From: an uncultured Collinsella sp.
GTDB taxonomy: Bacteria; Actinomycetota; Coriobacteriia; Coriobacteriales; Coriobacteriaceae
Direction: 5' to 3'
Length of the DNA: 64,000 nucleotides
NCBI GenBank assembly: GCA_902491565.1
Contig: CABUIE010000003.1
Span: 104,255-168,254, forward strand
Position numbers and translations under genes: made by a program. Below, one piece after another: positions 16,741 through 25,682 of this stretch. Numbering within the stretch: the first letter of the stretch is position 1; each line of letters starts with the position of its first letter. Below the pieces are notes generated by a model, which had not been told where the DNA came from, did no database searches, and worked only from the letters and a program-made list of their open reading frames with translations.

Positions 16741-19182
16741 GGCGTGGTCGCGCCAGTCGAGAACGCGCTGCTTCATGCCTTCGATGTCGAGCACGCCTTC
16801 GGCAAAGCCCTTGCGCACGAGCTCTTCGGGAACGAACTCATCGTAACGATCAAAGTAAGGCACCTCGCCGGGATAGACGAGCTCGATGGGATCGAAGTCC
16901 TTCTCGGCCTCGGCGGCGAGCACCTTAAAGAACGTCTCCTCGTCGGCCTTCATCTTAAACTGCATAAAGTACGGGCGTGATGGGTCGAGTCCGCGAAGGC
17001 CAAGCTCCGCGGCACATTTAATCTTGAGCATACGTTCGAGCGCCAGAAAGGCGTAGCTGCCCAGCCAGGGGAAGAGTACCCAGGTGTCGCCGCCCAGGTT
17101 GATAAGCGGTTTAGTTCCCGCGCCCGAAATCTCGGCGGTATGACGAGCCTGTGCAAGGCGTGCCCGTGCGTTGCCCATGAGGTACGGATACGCCGCGTGC
17201 TCGTTGAGCGCTTGGCGCATGCGTTCGAGTACGTGTGTATTGATGTCACCGGGGCAATCGCCAAAGTAGGCCGGCACGCGGCCCTTGACCTGCGTGGCAA
17301 AGACGGTATGACGCTTCCAGTCCACTTCCTCGACGATCCAGCAATGGCCCGCGATGGCGATGCGCTCGCCAGGTGGTGGCGGGTTGACAATCGTGCCCAA
17401 CTCGGCCGACTCGCTGCGAACGGTGAACTCCTCGTTTTCCTGGAACACAGCGTAAAACTTAAAGTTGTTAATGATGCGCTCACCCGCGAGGCCCACGATG
17501 AGCCCGCCGCTCTCGGTGACCTGGATGTGGTCGATCTTGATGAGGTGGCGCAGCAGTACGCGATAGTCATCGGCCGAGACGCGGTGGAAATAGCTCAGCG
17601 TGAGCACGCGCTGAGCAAGCTCGGCCGGTGTGAACTCGCCGGTGCTGGCGAGCGTCGACATGGTCTGGTGATAGAGCAAACTGTAGGGGAGTCGATCGAG
17701 TTCGGGCGGCTCGACCCACTTTTCCTCGCGATAGAGTTGTACGAGCGCGATGCCCTGCAGGAGCTTCCACGGGATGGTCTCGGGCGTCATCGTGCGCGGC
17801 TCGGGCTCTTCCTCGCGCATAACAAACCACATCTCGGGCGGAAGATCGCGGCGTCCCGTGCGGCCCATTCGCTGCAAAAAGGAGCTGACGGTAAACGGCG
17901 CATCGATCTGGAACGCACGCTCCAGACGGCCGATATCGATACCGAGCTCCAGCGTAGAGGTGGTGACGGTTGTCTGTGCCTGCTCCTCATCGCGCATGAG
18001 TTCCTCGGCCGTCTCGCGCAACGATGCCGAAAGATTGCCGTGATGAATGAGGAAACGGTCGGGCTCGTGCCGGTTCTCGCAGTAGCTACGCAGCATGGAG
18101 CACACGGCCTCTGCCTCCTCGCGCGAGTTGGCAAAGACCAGGCACTTGCGGCCGCGCGTATGCTCAAAGATATAGCCCATACCGGGGTCGGCGTTGTCGG
18201 GCGCCGTGTCGGTGGGGTTGAGAAGCGCCTGCTCGGTCGCTCGTGGGATGTCGACTTCGCCCTCGGGGGCCGAGGAAGTGCGACGGTCTTTGGGAGCGGC
18301 TTTGCCCCGTGCCCGTTCGCGATGTTGACGGCGCTCCTCTTGTGTGAGCTGTCCGCTGTGACGCATGTCTTGGGCGCCGGCGGGCAGTGCCGCGGATGCC
18401 GCCGCCTCGATGCGCTCGCACGCAAGCACTTCGGCCTCTTGAGGACCTGTGCCCATGAATCCCCGTTGCTGTGCCTGGGGGCCCGAGTTGTAGAAGTGCT
18501 CCATGGAGATGCGCCACACGCGGCGCGGCTCTTCAAAGCGTGGGATAACGCAGTCGCGCCCCGTTCCCTGTGAGAGAAAGGCACCCGTGCGCTCGGGGTC
18601 GCCGATGGTGGCCGAAAGGCCAATGCGTCGAGGTTGCACGCCGGCCATGCGCGAGAGTCGCTCGATAAGGCAGAGCGTCTGCCCGCCACGGTCGCCGCGC
18701 ATGAGCGAGTGGACCTCATCGATGACCACATAGCGCAGGTCGCAAAACATGCGCGGGATCGCCATGTGCTTATGGATTAAGAGCGCCTCGAGTGACTCGG
18801 GCGTAATCTGCAAGATGCCGTTCGGTTTTTTGATGAGCTTAGCCTTGTGCGACTGCGAGACATCGCCATGCCAGTGCCAGACAGGGATATCGGCCTCTTC
18901 GCACAGGTCATTGAGACGGACGAACTGATCATTGATGAGTGCCTTGAGGGGGCCAATGTAGAGGGCACCAACGCTTGCGGGCGGGTTCTCCCAAAACTCG
19001 GTCAGGATGGGAAAGAAGGCCGCTTCGGTTTTGCCGGAAGCTGTGGATGCCGTTAGGAGCACATTGTCTTGTGTGTTAAAGATGGCGTCTGCCGCCGCAA
19101 CCTGGATAGAGCGCAGGCTCTCCCAATCGTGGGAGTAGATGAAGTCTTGGATAAACGGGGCGTAGCGGTCAAAGGCGTTCAC
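16738..19182 (-). CDS. SF2 DEAD/DEAH-box helicase of the TerB cassette (Lhr/BrxHI-like)
   Basis: This is an 814-aa helicase with Walker A TASTASGKT (about 44-52), DEVH (about 155-158), GLSATIG, ELGIDIG and motif VI QRMGRTGRRD, then a long C-terminal region. The layout recalls Lhr-type DNA helicases and the BrxHI helicase of type 2 BREX. I chose the GTG at 19180-19182 (VNAFDRYAP) preceded by GAGGAGG; a TTG 14 codons upstream is less likely. It follows the DUF2791 ATPase gene by about 116 bp, which contain a hairpin. Together with the ATPase and the TerB_N protein it forms a conserved-looking three-gene cassette probably acting on DNA. Confidence 0.88.
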   Translation of the reverse strand: MNAFDRYAPFIQDFIYSHDWESLRSIQVAAADAIFNTQDNVLLTASTASGKTEAAFFPILTEFWENPPASVGALYIGPLKALINDQFVRLNDLCEEADIPVWHWHGDVSQSHKAKLIKKPNGILQITPESLEALLIHKHMAIPRMFCDLRYVVIDEVHSLMRGDRGGQTLCLIERLSRMAGVQPRRIGLSATIGDPERTGAFLSQGTGRDCVIPRFEEPRRVWRISMEHFYNSGPQAQQRGFMGTGPQEAEVLACERIEAAASAALPAGAQDMRHSGQLTQEERRQHRERARGKAAPKDRRTSSAPEGEVDIPRATEQALLNPTDTAPDNADPGMGYIFEHTRGRKCLVFANSREEAEAVCSMLRSYCENRHEPDRFLIHHGNLSASLRETAEELMRDEEQAQTTVTTSTLELGIDIGRLERAFQIDAPFTVSSFLQRMGRTGRRDLPPEMWFVMREEEPEPRTMTPETIPWKLLQGIALVQLYREEKWVEPPELDRLPYSLLYHQTMSTLASTGEFTPAELAQRVLTLSYFHRVSADDYRVLLRHLIKIDHIQVTESGGLIVGLAGERIINNFKFYAVFQENEEFTVRSESAELGTIVNPPPPGERIAIAGHCWIVEEVDWKRHTVFATQVKGRVPAYFGDCPGDINTHVLERMRQALNEHAAYPYLMGNARARLAQARHTAEISGAGTKPLINLGGDTWVLFPWLGSYAFLALERMLKIKCAAELGLRGLDPSRPYFMQFKMKADEETFFKVLAAEAEKDFDPIELVYPGEVPYFDRYDEFVPEELVRKGFAEGVLDIEGMKQRVLDWRDHA

Positions 19183-19263
19183 GGGGCCTCCTCTCAAAAA
19201 CGAATCTCTCAACGCGGCTGGCAACGGCTTGCTGCATTACAGTCTCAACGTTCGCCCAGATAA

Positions 19264-19300
19264 AACCTGCCAAAATAAACCTGTCCCTTTTTGGCAGGTT
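19264..19300. repeat. Hairpin overlapping the ATPase stop codon, GTCCC loop
   Basis: The arms AACCTGCCAAAA (19264-19275) and TTTTGGCAGGTT (19289-19300) are perfect complements around a loop containing CCTGTCCC. On the minus strand the stop TAA of the ATPase gene runs into the stem. It resembles the hairpin at 3143-3179 and may modulate expression of the downstream helicase. Confidence 0.6.
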
Positions 19301-20603
19301 AGATGGTGAATTCGGCGAAGTTACGGTCGCCGCCTGCGGTGCCGGTGTCGCCTGTTGCTGCTGCCGGCACCAGCGCGTCGCCGCCGACGCTTTGCAGCAG
19401 CTCGGCTACGTTGGCGTCGGGGTTTTGGCATAGGATGTCGAGCAGCTCGATAAAGTCGCGAATGACTTCACGCGGCGTCAGATGTGTGTCGGCTCCCACA
19501 CGACCGAACTCGATCTTGAGGAAGTCCACCAAGTCGTTCTCGGTAAGCGTGGGCGTCCAGCCAAAGTAGCCGGCGTGAATTTGCATGAGTTTTTCGATCA
19601 GCACCAGCAGCTCCTCGTAGGTGAGTGGCTGCAGACGGATGATGGGCGCGAGCATGTCCTTAAGGTCCTCGCGTGCAAAGCGGCCTTGAGCGAGTCGGCT
19701 GCGCAGGGCCTCGTAGGAGAACACGCCGCGGCGGCGGTCTTCGATGGAGGTTGGCGTGCCGCCCATGATCATGCCCAGGTACTGCGCCTTGCCCTGGAGT
19801 GTGTCGTTGTACATGGTCAGGATCTTCTCGTAGTTGTACTGGCGCGTGATCGCGTTGGGAATCTTATACAGATTCACGAGCTCGTCGATGAGCACCAACA
19901 TACCCTTGTAGCCGCTGCAGACCAAAAAACGCGCGATGAGCTTAACGTAGTCGTACCAGTCGTCATCGCTGATGATGGTCGAGGAGCCCAGCTCGGCGCG
20001 AGCCTCGCTCTTGGTACGGTATTCGCCGCGGATCCATTTGGTCACGCGGCTCATGGCTTCTTCGTCGCCCTCGGATACGGCCGTGCGATAGCGGCGGAGC
20101 ATGCGGGTGAAGTCGAAGCCGTGGACCATTTCCTCGAGCGGGGCCAGTTGGGCATTGACGACCGACTCGTCGACGTCGGCGTACGAGGCGACCCAGCGAT
20201 CAAGAATAAGGTTGAGCGCACCGCCCTCGGGGCGCGTCTTGGTCGATATATTGCGTATGAGCTCGCGGTAGGTGGCAAGGCCCTGCCCCTGCCCGCCCTG
20301 CAGACGGCGCTCGGGGGATAAGTCTGCATCGGCGACGACGAATCCCTCACCCATGGCGTGCGTGCGGATGGTCTGGAGCAAAAAGCTCTTGCCGGCGCCG
20401 TAACGACCGACCAGAAAGCGGAAGCTCGCACCACCGTCGGCGATGAGACTCAGATCGGTGAGCAGGGCGCGGATCTCGACCTCGCGCCCTACGGTAATGT
20501 AGGGAAGGCCGATGCGCGGGACCACGCCGCCCTTGAGCGAGTTGAGAATGACGGCAGCGACGCGCTTGGGCACGCGGGGTGCTGCGGATGCGGTATCACT
20601 CAT
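19299..20603 (-). CDS. DUF2791 P-loop ATPase (BrxD-like) of the TerB cassette
   Basis: The 434-aa protein has Walker A GRYGAGKS (about 66-73) and Walker B MLVLIDEL (about 235-241) within the DUF2791 arrangement shared with BrxD of BREX phage-defence systems. The middle portion is helical and carries RRGVFSYEALRSRL, typical of that family. It likely couples ATP hydrolysis to DNA handling by the neighbouring helicase. It overlaps the upstream TerB_N gene by 8 bp, showing translational coupling. No PglZ, BrxC or methyltransferase gene is nearby, so this is not a BREX locus. Confidence 0.88.
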   Translation of the reverse strand: MSDTASAAPRVPKRVAAVILNSLKGGVVPRIGLPYITVGREVEIRALLTDLSLIADGGASFRFLVGRYGAGKSFLLQTIRTHAMGEGFVVADADLSPERRLQGGQGQGLATYRELIRNISTKTRPEGGALNLILDRWVASYADVDESVVNAQLAPLEEMVHGFDFTRMLRRYRTAVSEGDEEAMSRVTKWIRGEYRTKSEARAELGSSTIISDDDWYDYVKLIARFLVCSGYKGMLVLIDELVNLYKIPNAITRQYNYEKILTMYNDTLQGKAQYLGMIMGGTPTSIEDRRRGVFSYEALRSRLAQGRFAREDLKDMLAPIIRLQPLTYEELLVLIEKLMQIHAGYFGWTPTLTENDLVDFLKIEFGRVGADTHLTPREVIRDFIELLDILCQNPDANVAELLQSVGGDALVPAAATGDTGTAGGDRNFAEFTI

Positions 20604-22356
20604 GGTCTAGGTATCCTCTCACGTCTGCTTCGTAGTCCTCAATAATCTGCGGCCCTGCCGCGCTAAATTCAATTACGGTGTCGCCCACCAGGTCAAAGAG
20701 CGCCTCGTTGATGGTATCGACGAGCATGTCCTCGCTCTGTCCCGAGTGCGCCACTGCCGATGTCGCTTGCGCTGCGTTTTGCTCGAGCAGTGCGCGAAGG
20801 AAGGCATCTGCGGCGGGCGCGAGTTCGTTTGTGGCGTCAGCGGGCGCAGCAGCTGCGAACGCGGGCGTCGGCGCGAGAAGCGGTGCCACGACACCAAACT
20901 GTTCGGTGGATATGGTCGGCTCGTCGGTCAAGTCCTGCCGAATGGGTGCCACGACCGGTTCGACAATCGCGTCGGTTACGGGCTCGGCTTCCGGTTGCCC
21001 TGAGTCCGCTGCCTCGGCTTCTGCGGATGCGTCGTCCTCGCGTTCCTCATCGATCAAAAGCGCTTCGCGCGTTTGCGCGGCGGCGCTCCGAATGTGCCCC
21101 AGCTGGCTCAAATCGATATCGATCTTGATGGGCTGGTGTGCGGCGTCCCACGAAAGCCATGCCATGATCTCGTCATCGATGATCTTGGCCAGATATTTGG
21201 GGACCTTCTCCTCCTTCAGGGGGTGGGTGGGGTCTAGGGCCAGGCGTAGGCGTTGGTCGCAGGCGCGCATCATCTCACCAAGCTTGCTGCTTTTTTGCCT
21301 GCTGCCGTGAATTCGCATGCATTCCCAAAAGCCGTTTTGGCAGCGGTAGATGTGAATGGGGTTCAGGCGATATTCGCAGTCCTCGTGGCGCTCGGGCGCA
21401 AAGAATACGGCCGAGGCAAACATGGTGTAGGGCATGGCCGTCTCCTCCCCAAATAAGCTCGCCACGATGTCGGTCTTTCGGTGCGTGTCATAGTAGCGCG
21501 CCATACGGACATACACGGCGCACGCCACGTGGCGCAGATCGCGGTGGTGGCTGCGGTCGAGCCGCGAGTTACTTAGGTTGTACGTGGAGAGGGCGTTGAT
21601 GGCGGCCATGAGTCGCTCCTCGCGCACCTCATCGGGCGGAAGGGGGAGCGTGGGCTCGGAGGTTTTGCGACGCTTAGGGGTCTGGCCGGACGGTGCCGGT
21701 GCTGGTACAAGGTCTCGTGCCGCGCGCCGCAGCTCGATAAGGGCGTTATCGAACATGACGGTTTTAGAGTCGCGAAGTAGCTTGGGGTCGAGTCCGTGGA
21801 AAACGGCGTAATCCTGCAGCCACACGCGCGCAAACCGGTCGATGCCGGGCTCGAAGGCGCGATAGACATCCCAAAAGGCCTTGATCTTGTTAAAACCTTC
21901 GAGCGGATCATCTATGCCAATGCCGCAAATCAGCTCATAGAGATACAGAAAGGCAAAGGATGTAGACGTTTCCTCGACGGTTCCGCGGCGCACTTGGGCA
22001 CGCCAGGTAAAGTAGCCGCGCAACTGCCGGTCGCTCATGGCATTGTAGGTGGGAAAGTACGACTTAAAGGTGCCGTTGTAGGGACAGTCGTCCTCAAAGT
22101 CGGCCATCAGCAAGCCCTGGCGGTAGAAAAGCTCGGCCTCCGATAGCCAGCGGCCCGCGCCGCCCTTGGGGTCATCCTGCCAGCGCGATATCTCGCGCAT
22201 CTTGCGGTATTGGTCGGGGAGGAAATTCTGCATCTGTCGGCCGGTTTTGAGAATCGGCTCGTCTGCGTAGATTTCGTTTGAGAAGCGGGCGGACTGATGG
22301 GTCCGGGCCTCGGCCATAATGCGCTCGATGAGCATCTTGATGTCCTGGTCGGCCAC
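20596..22356 (-). CDS. TerB_N / TerB_C domain protein
   Basis: The 586-aa protein opens with a TerB_N-type region: QYRKMREISRW, YRQGLLMADFEDDCPYNG, FKSYFPTYNAMSDRQLRGYF and FLYLYELICGIG. It then has a charged linker, a middle helical part and a low-complexity Ala/Pro/Glu stretch. It ends with a TerB_C-like segment (LVGDTVIEF, then PQIIEDYEADV). Proteins of this type were placed by comparative genomics in Ter-linked stress and DNA-processing systems; none is well characterised. It is first in a three-gene unit with the ATPase and helicase. The start follows GGAGAGGAG. Confidence 0.85.
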   Translation of the reverse strand: MADQDIKMLIERIMAEARTHQSARFSNEIYADEPILKTGRQMQNFLPDQYRKMREISRWQDDPKGGAGRWLSEAELFYRQGLLMADFEDDCPYNGTFKSYFPTYNAMSDRQLRGYFTWRAQVRRGTVEETSTSFAFLYLYELICGIGIDDPLEGFNKIKAFWDVYRAFEPGIDRFARVWLQDYAVFHGLDPKLLRDSKTVMFDNALIELRRAARDLVPAPAPSGQTPKRRKTSEPTLPLPPDEVREERLMAAINALSTYNLSNSRLDRSHHRDLRHVACAVYVRMARYYDTHRKTDIVASLFGEETAMPYTMFASAVFFAPERHEDCEYRLNPIHIYRCQNGFWECMRIHGSRQKSSKLGEMMRACDQRLRLALDPTHPLKEEKVPKYLAKIIDDEIMAWLSWDAAHQPIKIDIDLSQLGHIRSAAAQTREALLIDEEREDDASAEAEAADSGQPEAEPVTDAIVEPVVAPIRQDLTDEPTISTEQFGVVAPLLAPTPAFAAAAPADATNELAPAADAFLRALLEQNAAQATSAVAHSGQSEDMLVDTINEALFDLVGDTVIEFSAAGPQIIEDYEADVRGYLDHE

Positions 22357-22444
22357 CGCTTCTCCTCTCCTAACGCAGCTTCGGTGACCTCATATCATAG
22401 CACAGCATCAAACAGGTGTTCGAGATACTGCTGCGTAGATAGAT

Positions 22445-23161
22445 TTAGAACAGGAGGGCGTAGATGACGGCGATGACGACGGAGGGGAGCATATTGGCCG
22501 TGCGGAAGGTCTGAGGACGGATGAGGTTGACGCCGACGCAGAAGATGAGCATGGAGCCCACAAGCGAAAGGCTGTCGAGGGCTGCCGTGGTCATGATGGG
22601 GGAGAGCGCGCCGGCAAACAACGTGATCGTCCCCTGGAACACGGCGACGGGCAGGGCCGAGAAGATGCAGCCGCGTCCGAGCGACGCCGTCATGGTGCAG
22701 ACGATGATGCAGTCCAATGCGCCTTTCAAGGCAAGCGTTGACCAGTCACCGAGCAGACCGTCCTGGATCGATCCCACGATAGCCATGGCACCGATGCAGA
22801 CGGTCAGCGATGTCGAGACAAAAGCGTTGGTGAACTCGTTATCGCCCTCGCTGCCGGTTTTGCGCTTGAGCCATTCGCCAAGGTTCTCGATGGCGGCCTC
22901 CAAGCTGATGGCCTCGCCGATGAGCGAACCGAGCGCAAATGAGACGATGAGCATGGTGGTACCGGTGGTCGCTAGCGCCTTTCCATCGATGATGAGCATC
23001 TTTTGCATGGTGCCGCCCAGGCCGATAAACAGGACGCACAGCCCCGATGCTTTCATGAGCGTGTCTTGGATGCGCGGTGTAATGAAGCGGCCGCCCGCTA
23101 ATCCCAAAAGACCGCCCGCAACTAAAAGCACAACGTTGATGATTGTTCCCAAGCCCGGCAT
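22445..23161 (-). CDS. DUF554 integral membrane protein
   Basis: The 238-aa protein is made almost entirely of hydrophobic helices and has the DUF554 features GTIINVVLLVAGGLLG at the N-terminus, FIGLGGTMQKML, a SIQDGL loop and VGVNLI near the end. Members are predicted transporters without known substrate. I chose the ATG at 23161 because AGGAGGG lies just before it; the open frame extends further but with no family sequence. It is monocistronic between the TerB cassette and the surface-protein cluster. Confidence 0.85.
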   Translation of the reverse strand: MPGLGTIINVVLLVAGGLLGLAGGRFITPRIQDTLMKASGLCVLFIGLGGTMQKMLIIDGKALATTGTTMLIVSFALGSLIGEAISLEAAIENLGEWLKRKTGSEGDNEFTNAFVSTSLTVCIGAMAIVGSIQDGLLGDWSTLALKGALDCIIVCTMTASLGRGCIFSALPVAVFQGTITLFAGALSPIMTTAALDSLSLVGSMLIFCVGVNLIRPQTFRTANMLPSVVIAVIYALLF

Positions 23162-23279
23162 GAGCCCTCCTGTATTGATGCCAACGTGGCAATCGTAGCA
23201 GAACGAAATGCGAGGCACATCGCGACTCATCTAATACGTTATATAAGTGGTGTTAGGAATGATGCGCAGCATTTAAGCC

Positions 23280-24710
23280 TCAGGTGGTTGTCGGGACATA
23301 GGGATAGTATTCAAAGCGCAGTGTCATAAGCCGCTGTGGGGATTCAATAGCCGCGGCGATGATATTGGCATCGCGGGCACGATCAAACCCTTCGAGTTCG
23401 ATCTGATACGAGACGTCTTGCATAATGTCCAGACGTCGCCAGGCTAGGAGTGTGTCGCCATCGAATTCCAGGGTCTTGCTTCCGTTTGCGGCAACGGCGT
23501 ATAGACGCAGCTTGGCGGTGGTTGCAGGGTCGACAACCGTGACCTTTTTAATTTCGTTTCGAGTATTCTTGGCTCCCAACAAGGTGAGCAGTGTTGGGGC
23601 CACGACCTCGCCCGATGGCAAAAAGACGACTTCGATGGATTCGGGAAATGCGATGATAGCCGACTTGCGGACGGGCTGATTGGCGGCGGCAACTTCAATG
23701 TTCGCAGCGTCGATGACCTCTATGTGGTCGAGCGCGGCAAGCACGCAGCAGTTACCTTCATCGATCTCTTGAGGATCAGCAAGCCCCAGACTGTCCGCGA
23801 ACTCGGGATCGTTTGGATCGGTAGCGGGCTCATTCGGTGCTTCGAAAGAAGCTGGGACGCTGTTTGTCGGCGACGGCGTGTCGCCCGCACCTGCTTCTTT
23901 GACCGCGCTCTCCTCTTGTATGGTTGCGTTGATGGGTTCGTCGTTTGAGGGGAGCGTCTTGGCGTCAAGCGCGGAGGGGAGAATTCCGATGGCTCCGGAT
24001 CCGTTCCACTCCATTTCGAGAAGCGCCGGGTCGGCAAGAATGCGTTGCCTGCTTTGCGCGTGGGCATCGATTTCAATAGGGCCTGCCTCTATCCCTCGTG
24101 TAAGGCTGAGTGATCCGGCTGGCTTCTCGAAATGAGCGTCTGTGTCTTTGGCGCTGACGGCGTAGAACAGCAGGGACGCTTCTCCCGCCGCGATGGCATC
24201 GGTGCCGGCTTTGGTCAGCCGTAACGATGCCGTGAATGAGAGGGTGGGCTGCGTGTCGTCTGCATTCGCGGCGGCGCAGCCCAGACATATACCGCCTCCT
24301 TTCTCGAAAAACGTACCGTCGAAGGCGACCTTCGCTCCGTTCGCCGAGTCATCGATCGAAGCGATGTCGATGCGCAGCTCTAAATTGCATGGATCGCCAT
24401 CTGCATCGAGCACAACCGAGCGCCACGTGCAGACGGCGCACCCCGCCTGGGAGCCGTTTGCCTTGTTCGAACGATTGATATCCACGACTATCGAGCCGTC
24501 CGTATTACGACGAAGGCATCCCGAGGTCGAGATTGCGGCCTGTGCGATCGAAAAACGCTTGCACGCAATGGCGCTCGACGGATTTGGTGCGGAACTTAGG
24601 GCTACTGGTAAGGAGTCTGCCATGACGGGAGTCGCCCAAGCGGCGACAGGCGTTCCGGTTGCGAGCGCGCCGCAGAGTGCGACGACGGGCAAAAGGTTCT
24701 TCGATGCCAT
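23280..24710 (-). CDS. Secreted hypothetical protein of a surface-protein cluster
   Basis: The 476-aa protein has a signal peptide (MASKNLLPVVALCGALATG, then AWATPVMA), a Cys-containing region (ACKRFS, SGCLRR, AGCAVCTW, CLGCAAANA) and a low-complexity Pro/Thr/Asp-rich middle before a beta-rich end. The paired cysteines could form disulphides outside the cell. The start follows AAGGAG and lies 18 bp after the gene upstream, so it is the last gene of a five-gene unit. I do not recognise a family; a structural or adhesive surface role is an inference from the context. Confidence 0.72.
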   Translation of the reverse strand: MASKNLLPVVALCGALATGTPVAAWATPVMADSLPVALSSAPNPSSAIACKRFSIAQAAISTSGCLRRNTDGSIVVDINRSNKANGSQAGCAVCTWRSVVLDADGDPCNLELRIDIASIDDSANGAKVAFDGTFFEKGGGICLGCAAANADDTQPTLSFTASLRLTKAGTDAIAAGEASLLFYAVSAKDTDAHFEKPAGSLSLTRGIEAGPIEIDAHAQSRQRILADPALLEMEWNGSGAIGILPSALDAKTLPSNDEPINATIQEESAVKEAGAGDTPSPTNSVPASFEAPNEPATDPNDPEFADSLGLADPQEIDEGNCCVLAALDHIEVIDAANIEVAAANQPVRKSAIIAFPESIEVVFLPSGEVVAPTLLTLLGAKNTRNEIKKVTVVDPATTAKLRLYAVAANGSKTLEFDGDTLLAWRRLDIMQDVSYQIELEGFDRARDANIIAAAIESPQRLMTLRFEYYPYVPTTT

Positions 24711-24728
24711 GGGGTCTCCTTAGCTAAT

Positions 24729-25010
24729 TTAGTGCGGCCTGTCCGTGTTTTGTTTCTGGCTGCGTTTGATGTGCAGGCCGAGGCTGGCGGTTCCCGCGCC
24801 TGCTGCTGTGGCGCCTGCTGCCAAGAGCCATCGTCCATCGTCTGTCTGCGCCAATGGTTCCTCGCGGTTGCCGCGGTCGAGCCCCGAGAGGTCGACCGTC
24901 ACTTGCGTGGCGGCCTGCGCCTGTTCTTGCTGGGCAAAGGCCATGGCTGGGCCAAACGCTAGGATGCTGACGGCGGCGGCCAGGGCGACGGCCTTATGCC
25001 GTGTGCGCAC
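24729..25010 (-). CDS. Small secreted protein with degenerate sortase-like anchor
   Basis: This is a 93-aa protein with a signal-like hydrophobic N-terminus (AVALAAAVSILAFGPAMAFA), a short mature part and a C-terminus made of LAQTDDGRW, a hydrophobic helix (LLAAGATAAGAGTASLGL) and a basic tail (HIKRSQK). That order is that of LPXTG sorting signals, but the motif itself is altered (LAQTD rather than LPxTG). The start is uncertain: GTG at 25010 (chosen) or TTG at 25040, both overlapping the end of the gene upstream. Function unknown. Confidence 0.6.
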   Translation of the reverse strand: MRTRHKAVALAAAVSILAFGPAMAFAQQEQAQAATQVTVDLSGLDRGNREEPLAQTDDGRWLLAAGATAAGAGTASLGLHIKRSQKQNTDRPH

Positions 25011-25593
25011 CGGGCTCGACCGTCCAGGTGATCGTCGCAACCTGATCGCCTTCGCCGGTTACGCGGAAGATGTCGCGCGTGACGCGGGCGACGTTTCCGC
25101 TTGTCTTGAGCTTGATTTTGTCCGTGCCGCCGGCAATGCCCTGGTAGCCCATGTCGAAGGCTGCATTCTTGGAAAGATCGAGGCCCGTCCCTTGCGCGGC
25201 GGCGCTGGCGTTCTGGAGCGCGCCGTCGGGGCCGACCTTAAAGTCGATGGAGTTCTGCGCGGTTCCGGCCTTGGCGTCGGCGGCAATGGTCCAGGTGTTC
25301 ATGGCGTCGATCTTCATGTTGGTGACATGGATGCCGTAGGCCGAATGATTGTCGATGGTGGTCGCGTCTTCTGAGGGGCCCTGAAGCGTGCCGTCGGCCT
25401 TGGCGACGAAGGGAATAACCGTCGGAACTTTGAACTCAACGTTGTCGATCTCGGTCCTGACCATTACCTTCGTGGTTCCAACGCGCCCGGCTGCCATAGC
25501 TGGCGTCGGGGCGGCGCCCATTGCGAGCGCGAGCGCGAGCCCTGTGCCCACGACGAGCGCTCTGACTCCGTTCATGTTCCTGGTGATGTCCAT
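24994..25593 (-). CDS. Secreted beta-rich surface protein
   Basis: The 199-aa protein has a signal peptide ending near PTPAMAA and a repetitive beta-rich mature part with EFKVPTVIPFVAKADG and NHSAYGIHVTNMKI. This pattern of a Pro-rich strand, dG turn and N-S-aromatic strand is common in small secreted surface proteins of Firmicutes and actinobacteria. The start follows AAAGGA. The downstream small protein overlaps its 3' end, indicating coupling. Which structure it helps to build is unknown. Confidence 0.7.
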   Translation of the reverse strand: MDITRNMNGVRALVVGTGLALALAMGAAPTPAMAAGRVGTTKVMVRTEIDNVEFKVPTVIPFVAKADGTLQGPSEDATTIDNHSAYGIHVTNMKIDAMNTWTIAADAKAGTAQNSIDFKVGPDGALQNASAAAQGTGLDLSKNAAFDMGYQGIAGGTDKIKLKTSGNVARVTRDIFRVTGEGDQVATITWTVEPGAHTA

Positions 25594-25682
25594 GGTCGTT
25601 CCTTTCTATTCGCCGCGGGCCGTCCCCGCGATGATTGGACGAATGCTGGTGAATTGCATGCGGTGCCGTGTCGGCCGGAAGG

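Noticed and set aside
16738..22356. A BREX locus
   Set aside because: BrxD-like ATPase and BrxHI-like helicase are present, but PglZ, BrxC and a PglX methyltransferase are absent, so calling it BREX would be wrong.
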